This document shows, one piece after another, positions 34,133 to 37,580 of a stretch of DNA of 37,580 nucleotides. Under the pieces are notes generated by a model. It ran no database searches. It was not told the origin of the DNA and was given only the letters and a program-made list of their open reading frames with translations. The DNA comes from a delta proteobacterium NaphS2. Its GTDB lineage: Bacteria > Desulfobacterota > DSM-4660 > Desulfatiglandales > Desulfatiglandaceae. Location: positions 1 to 37,580 of the forward strand of contig ADZZ01000343.1 in assembly GCA_000179315.1 (NCBI GenBank), given 5' to 3'. The first letter of the stretch is position 1; every line of letters starts with the position of its first letter. The position numbers and the translations under genes are program-made.

Positions 34133-34396
34133 ATGCCCTCCACAATCAGATGCCCCAGATGCAATGCCGAATCTTTTAATCTTTATGGAAAAACGACCAA
34201 TGGCAAACAAAGATATATCTGTCTGGTGTGCAGCCGTCAGTTTGTGGAAGATTCAAGAAATGACCTTGCAACGACCCGTCCCCTCTGTCCCATTTGTCAC
34301 AAAAAGATGCATGTTTACATGAGAGAACCGGGATTTACCAGGTTCAGGTGTTCCGATTACCCCGAGTGCAAAGGGTTTATGAAAGTTCAGCGGTGA
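34133..34396 (+). CDS. Zinc-ribbon protein (InsA-like plus topoisomerase-type finger)
   Basis: An 87-aa small protein with two zinc-binding modules. The first, IRCPRCNAESFNL to YICLVCSRQF, is a CxxC...CxxC ribbon like the N-terminus of IS1 InsA. The second, PLCPICHKKM to FRCSDYPECKGF, resembles the C-terminal fingers of type IA topoisomerases. The ATG at 34133 has AGAAGG at good spacing, and a TTG six codons earlier overlaps that site. There are no transposase domains or IS ends around it, so it is probably a nucleic-acid-binding accessory protein. It is convergent with the MFS gene. Confidence 0.75.
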   Translation: MPSTIRCPRCNAESFNLYGKTTNGKQRYICLVCSRQFVEDSRNDLATTRPLCPICHKKMHVYMREPGFTRFRCSDYPECKGFMKVQR

Positions 34397-34435
34397 CCCG
34401 CAGGCGCCCGATTTCGGCAAAAAAGTTGAAGCTTC

Positions 34436-35572
34436 TTAAAGTGATGTGGTCTGGCGCGCGTCAGCGCTGTTTTCAGTTATTCCCCCCAGTTCTTCCAGGT
34501 TGATCCCTTTGGTTTCAACCCTGAACCGCAGGGTAACAACGGCCCCCAGCAGCGATGCCCCCACCAGGGCGTATAACAACACTTTTGTTCCCAGATCCGC
34601 CAAAAGGACCGGAAACAGAAAGGCCGTGAGGACTGCCCCGACTTTGGCGAAAGAGGCTGAAAGACCGGCGCCTTTGGCGGCGATGATATCGTTGTGGATA
34701 ATATCCGCCAGATTGTGGGCATACCGGGTTTCGGGGCCAATGACCGAGGCCAGAATGGTAGGGGTGAAAATACCGATTCCGTAGGTGCTGAGATCCTGAA
34801 GAAACCATGGCACCGAAGCCAGGATCGTGACACGGCGAAATCTTTTTGAAAACAGAACACCGTAATGGCGCTTCCGGGTTACGGGATTACCTGAGAAATC
34901 CACAGGGTGTGTGCAGTTGAGGTTTATCTTTTTGGGATAGGGTGGTTTTCTTCGCAGCAATCTGGCCACTTCCCTTTCGGCCTCCCGCACCTTCCCTCTG
35001 CATACGAGCCAATGCCCACTGTCAGGGATAAAGAACCGACCCGCCAGAACCAGCAGGGCTGGAATCACGGCGGTGGCATACATCCACCGCCAGGCCGCCA
35101 CCTCGGGATTTTTGTGCAAAACCAGATAGCCCACTGCCGTCCCCACAAGCGCACCGATCGCCTGAAAACCGAATGCACTCAGAACCAGCTTACCCCGGTC
35201 TTTGCTGGGAATGCTTTCAGAGATGACCATATGGGCGGTCGGGTAGTCGCACCCCAGCGCGAGGCCCATGCCGAACAGAAATAATAGAAGACAGATATAA
35301 CCGGGGCTTAGCACCAGCAGCGAAAGGCAGATTGAAAAAATGGCCATCTCGGTAATAAACATCCGCTTTCTCCCGAAATGATCCGAGAGACCTCCCAGGG
35401 CTGTGGCGCCCACAAGGATGCCAAAGAGCGGCGATGCGCTTAGAACCCCTTTCTGTAGAGCCGAAAGGCTGAATTCGGCGACCATCAGCGGAAGAGCGAC
35501 CCCTGTCATAAAAACCACCAACCCTTCAAAAAACTTCCCGGCCGTGGCCAATGCCCAGATCCGCCACTGCAT
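34436..35572 (-). CDS. MFS transporter (main body; probably frameshifted at its N-terminus)
   Basis: A 378-aa major facilitator superfamily transporter with about twelve membrane helices. Helix 1 starts within the first ten residues (WALATAGKFFEGLVVFMTG). The loop 2-3 signature is GGLSDHFGRKRMF, and the last motif is VETKGINLEEL, as in sugar-porter-like members. The substrate is unknown. The ATG at 35572 opens this frame. The upstream sequence codes in another frame for a peptide ending YIDETPFWSDGTP, which looks like the natural cytoplasmic N-terminus. A single-base insertion or deletion near 35573 would join the two. The transporter could still be made from the internal ATG. Confidence 0.78.
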   Translation of the reverse strand: MQWRIWALATAGKFFEGLVVFMTGVALPLMVAEFSLSALQKGVLSASPLFGILVGATALGGLSDHFGRKRMFITEMAIFSICLSLLVLSPGYICLLLFLFGMGLALGCDYPTAHMVISESIPSKDRGKLVLSAFGFQAIGALVGTAVGYLVLHKNPEVAAWRWMYATAVIPALLVLAGRFFIPDSGHWLVCRGKVREAEREVARLLRRKPPYPKKINLNCTHPVDFSGNPVTRKRHYGVLFSKRFRRVTILASVPWFLQDLSTYGIGIFTPTILASVIGPETRYAHNLADIIHNDIIAAKGAGLSASFAKVGAVLTAFLFPVLLADLGTKVLLYALVGASLLGAVVTLRFRVETKGINLEELGGITENSADARQTTSL

Positions 35573-35700
35573 GGCGTGCCATCCGACCAGAACGGCGTTT
35601 CATCAATATATTCCTGGACGGTCTTATTGGGGCGAAGGCCCTCTTTCCTTTCCTCTAAGGTTTCAAAGATTAAATCTCTCGCGGCATTGGATGATTCCAT
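35506..35700 (-). pseudogene. Out-of-frame N-terminal segment of the MFS transporter gene
   Basis: The frame opens with MESSNAARDLIFETLEER and continues to YIDETPFWSDGTP (about codon 43), then runs out of frame into a meaningless tail (SGGSGHWPRPG). At exactly that point the MFS body starts in the neighbouring frame. The first 43 codons are protein-like and hydrophilic, as expected for a cytoplasmic leader of this transporter. Either the gene carries a real frameshift or the sequence has a one-base error. Confidence 0.6.
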
Positions 35701-35704
35701 GAAA

Positions 35705-35809
35705 ATTGAGTCCCTTCCTTATCTGTTCAGTGTCTAAGCTTTCGGTGAGGGTGAGCAGTTAATGCCGCCAAGGGCATTGGGCGGAAGCTGGTTCCTTGTG
35801 GGACTCAAT
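35705..35809. repeat. Inverted repeat and nested hairpins upstream of the MFS gene
   Basis: ATTGAGTCCC (35705-35714) is repeated inverted as GGGACTCAAT (35800-35809), 85 bases apart. Inside lie shorter pairings around 35760-35785 (AATGCC with GGCATT, or CCGCCAA with TTGGGCGG) that exclude each other. The structure abuts the MFS start (35700). Beyond it, to 35934, I see no gene. It could be a leader RNA or an IS remnant. Confidence 0.4.
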
Positions 35810-35934
35810 ATCCGGGTCCTTCCGATCCTGTCAAGTTAGGATTGTATGAGCTCTGTTAGCATATGATTAGCAAGATTCACAGCGATTGACAGAAGAGAGG
35901 GTATCTTTTACTATGACCACAAAATTCAGTTGGA

Positions 35935-37578
35935 TCAGGCCACTCGGCGTACATCTTCATGTGCCGCCAGCCTGATAAAATAGTCCGGCAATGCCGGAAG
36001 CTTTATGATTTTTCGAAACCCGGGGAGGATACGATCTACCCCGGATTGGAGTTCGCTGTTTAAGGATATGGGATTCATGCCGGCGAAAAGCTGCTCCAGG
36101 TCTGTTTTCCCATTTAGAAGCAAATTCATGTAGTCGGGATTTGCGAGGTTTTTTACCAAAGGCGTATCAGCCAGCATGTTTTTAAGCATGCGTTGTTTGG
36201 AATTGTGTCCTGTTTTTCGCCGGTTTTCACGATTCAGCTCTCTAAAGAAATGCTCAAGGATGTTATTTGTACGCTGAGGATATAGGATAACGAATCCAGA
36301 GGGCGTATCCACCATAATTGGATCGTTGAAAAGTTGATCGAGATACTTGTCGATCTGTTCGGCCATTTTGCCGCAAAGGGAGTCAGAAGCGAGTTCTTCA
36401 TTTTGATCGAGACTCTTTCGGAATTTCATGACACCCTCGCGGATGCTGATCATGTTTGTTGCACCTTCATCATTGAGCCCGTTGGTGCCGCCGGGTAAGG
36501 CAATACGCATGGCCTTGCGAAGTGAATCAAACGTAGCACTGCGCCATCGCATTTCTTCGATCAGGCTTTTGATCTCGGGATCTTCGGCAACTTCAGCTGC
36601 CGTCCAATACAACTTGTACAGATATTGAAGATTGTTGGCTTTGTCGTTCTTTGACAATTTTATGAGGCGAGGCATCTGCTGTTCCAGTTCCAGCAGGCGT
36701 TCGGCAAAACACAGCAAAGGCCGGTCAAACGGAAAACCGTAACCGTCGCCACTCTGTTTGCCTTGTAATGCCCACAGGCCAAGGCCGTATGCGGATATCA
36801 ACGGAAGAAACGGCGTTTCTTTTTTGACGTTCAGGATTGTTCTTGCCAGCCCCATTGGATTCGAAGATTGCTCGCAGGCGGCTTGGCGTGTTTCCCGCAC
36901 CAACGCGGATAATTTCGTACTGATTGCGTGGGACTTCAGCCGGTTCCTCAGTTTACCGTATGCCGGATCGAGAATGTCTTTGCCAATGTCACGCAGAAAA
37001 TGGAAGTGACAGATGTAATCCGGTACTCCGGGGAACACCTCTTTGACCGCTTTGCAGATGCCTTGCCCCATGTCATGTACGCAGGCTCTGGGTGTTCTGT
37101 AGGCATCCTTGATGTCTTTCAAAAAAGGGATGATGTGATCGGAGTTTTCCGACGGGATTTTCACATTGGCCAGTACGATTCTGCTGAGACTGTCAATACC
37201 CGTCATCAAAGCCGGAGCATCACCCGCGTGTGTCGCGTCTAGATGGAGGATATAGCCGCCTTTAAGCGTCATGCTCTTTCGAATCCGTGGGATTGCCTGC
37301 CGGTGGGCATGGGCCAGATACAAAATGAACTTACGCCCCAGGTAATCGATTTCCGAAGGACACAAGTGAACGTTTCGAAGGGCCAGTTCGGCGCGTATCT
37401 CCTCGGTGGTCTTGTACCGCTCATACATGGATCGTCCAACGAAAACCAGTACATCGTATGCCACGTTTGATCGGACGGGTACTACCTGGCGTAATGTATC
37501 AGAGCCTAAAACAGCACCGCACCCCGGGCATTTTCGAACTGTTTCATGGGCAAACATGGGGCCGGTCATTGTCCACAC
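35935..37578 (-). CDS. DDE-type transposase, reaches the window edge
   Basis: A 547-aa transposase-like protein, perhaps incomplete at its N-terminus because the frame is still open at the window edge. The visible start is a GTG at 37578. A short zinc ribbon (KCPGCGAVLG) is followed by a helical DNA-binding region and an RNase H-like catalytic core. Candidate acidic residues are Asp in ILHLDATHAGD, Asp in CVHDMGQGICKAV, and Glu in NNILEHFFRELNRENRR. CHFHFLRDIG is typical of MULE/ISL3-like transposases. The frame is intact over its whole length. The right-hand IS end lies outside the window, so boundaries cannot be set. Confidence 0.78.
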   Translation of the reverse strand: MWTMTGPMFAHETVRKCPGCGAVLGSDTLRQVVPVRSNVAYDVLVFVGRSMYERYKTTEEIRAELALRNVHLCPSEIDYLGRKFILYLAHAHRQAIPRIRKSMTLKGGYILHLDATHAGDAPALMTGIDSLSRIVLANVKIPSENSDHIIPFLKDIKDAYRTPRACVHDMGQGICKAVKEVFPGVPDYICHFHFLRDIGKDILDPAYGKLRNRLKSHAISTKLSALVRETRQAACEQSSNPMGLARTILNVKKETPFLPLISAYGLGLWALQGKQSGDGYGFPFDRPLLCFAERLLELEQQMPRLIKLSKNDKANNLQYLYKLYWTAAEVAEDPEIKSLIEEMRWRSATFDSLRKAMRIALPGGTNGLNDEGATNMISIREGVMKFRKSLDQNEELASDSLCGKMAEQIDKYLDQLFNDPIMVDTPSGFVILYPQRTNNILEHFFRELNRENRRKTGHNSKQRMLKNMLADTPLVKNLANPDYMNLLLNGKTDLEQLFAGMNPISLNSELQSGVDRILPGFRKIIKLPALPDYFIRLAAHEDVRRVA

Positions 37579-37580
37579 CT

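Noticed and set aside
1-37580. CRISPR array, tRNA or rRNA genes
   Set aside because: I found no regularly spaced repeats, no tRNA cloverleaf with a TTCRA-type loop, and no conserved rRNA core sequence.

Overview
The window looks like a chromosomal stretch from a free-living Gram-negative bacterium. The protein content suggests a Desulfobacterota (sulfate-reducer-like) relative: lipoprotein and secretory signal peptides, an OlsF-type ornithine-lipid synthase, HMA2/DUF5132 proteins, frequent TTG/GTG starts, and a group II intron and IS elements. This assignment is an inference from gene flavour. There is no rRNA, tRNA or CRISPR array to anchor it.

Region 1 (1-14,000), nearly all on the minus strand. 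It holds two small unknown proteins, a YibE/F membrane protein, an exported alkaline phosphatase, and a tightly coupled four-gene operon (7733 to 4106: small membrane protein, sulfotransferase, radical SAM/SPASM protein, family-2 glycosyltransferase). These are followed by a CPBP protease, a DUF1566 lipoprotein, a fused membrane/spermidine-synthase-like protein and an exported PHP phosphoesterase.

Region 2 (14,400-20,300). A 44-residue membrane protein diverges from an NhaR-type LysR regulator. A group II intron with its own reverse transcriptase (14922-16900) sits between the regulator's likely promoter and its Shine-Dalgarno sequence. A bifunctional ornithine-lipid synthase and a small unknown protein follow.

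Region 3 (20,403-31,808) is the most interesting part. Five proteins carry the same small domain (HMA2-like: an Arg-rich GRxRxxI strand followed about 35-45 residues later by a TGSxxVxY strand). None has the CxxC metal site of ordinary HMA domains. Two of the five are P-type ATPases: a P1B-like enzyme with a CPC motif, and a P2/Ca-ATPase-like enzyme. The other three are small proteins, mostly with membrane hairpins. With them are a DUF5132 protein, a divergent MetK paralogue translationally coupled to the second ATPase, an orphan ParA ATPase and a 60-residue membrane peptide. The combination resembles the ferrosome (fez) iron-organelle clusters built around a P1B-6 ATPase, but it is larger and has parts that I do not recall from those clusters (MetK, ParA, second ATPase). 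An IS4-family element with clean 12-bp terminal repeats and an 8-bp target duplication has landed between the P1B ATPase and the DUF5132 operon.

Region 4 (31,805-37,580). It contains a PIN-PhoH protein, an unknown membrane-anchored protein, a zinc-ribbon protein, an MFS transporter whose N-terminal coding sequence is out of frame, and a large DDE transposase reaching the window edge.
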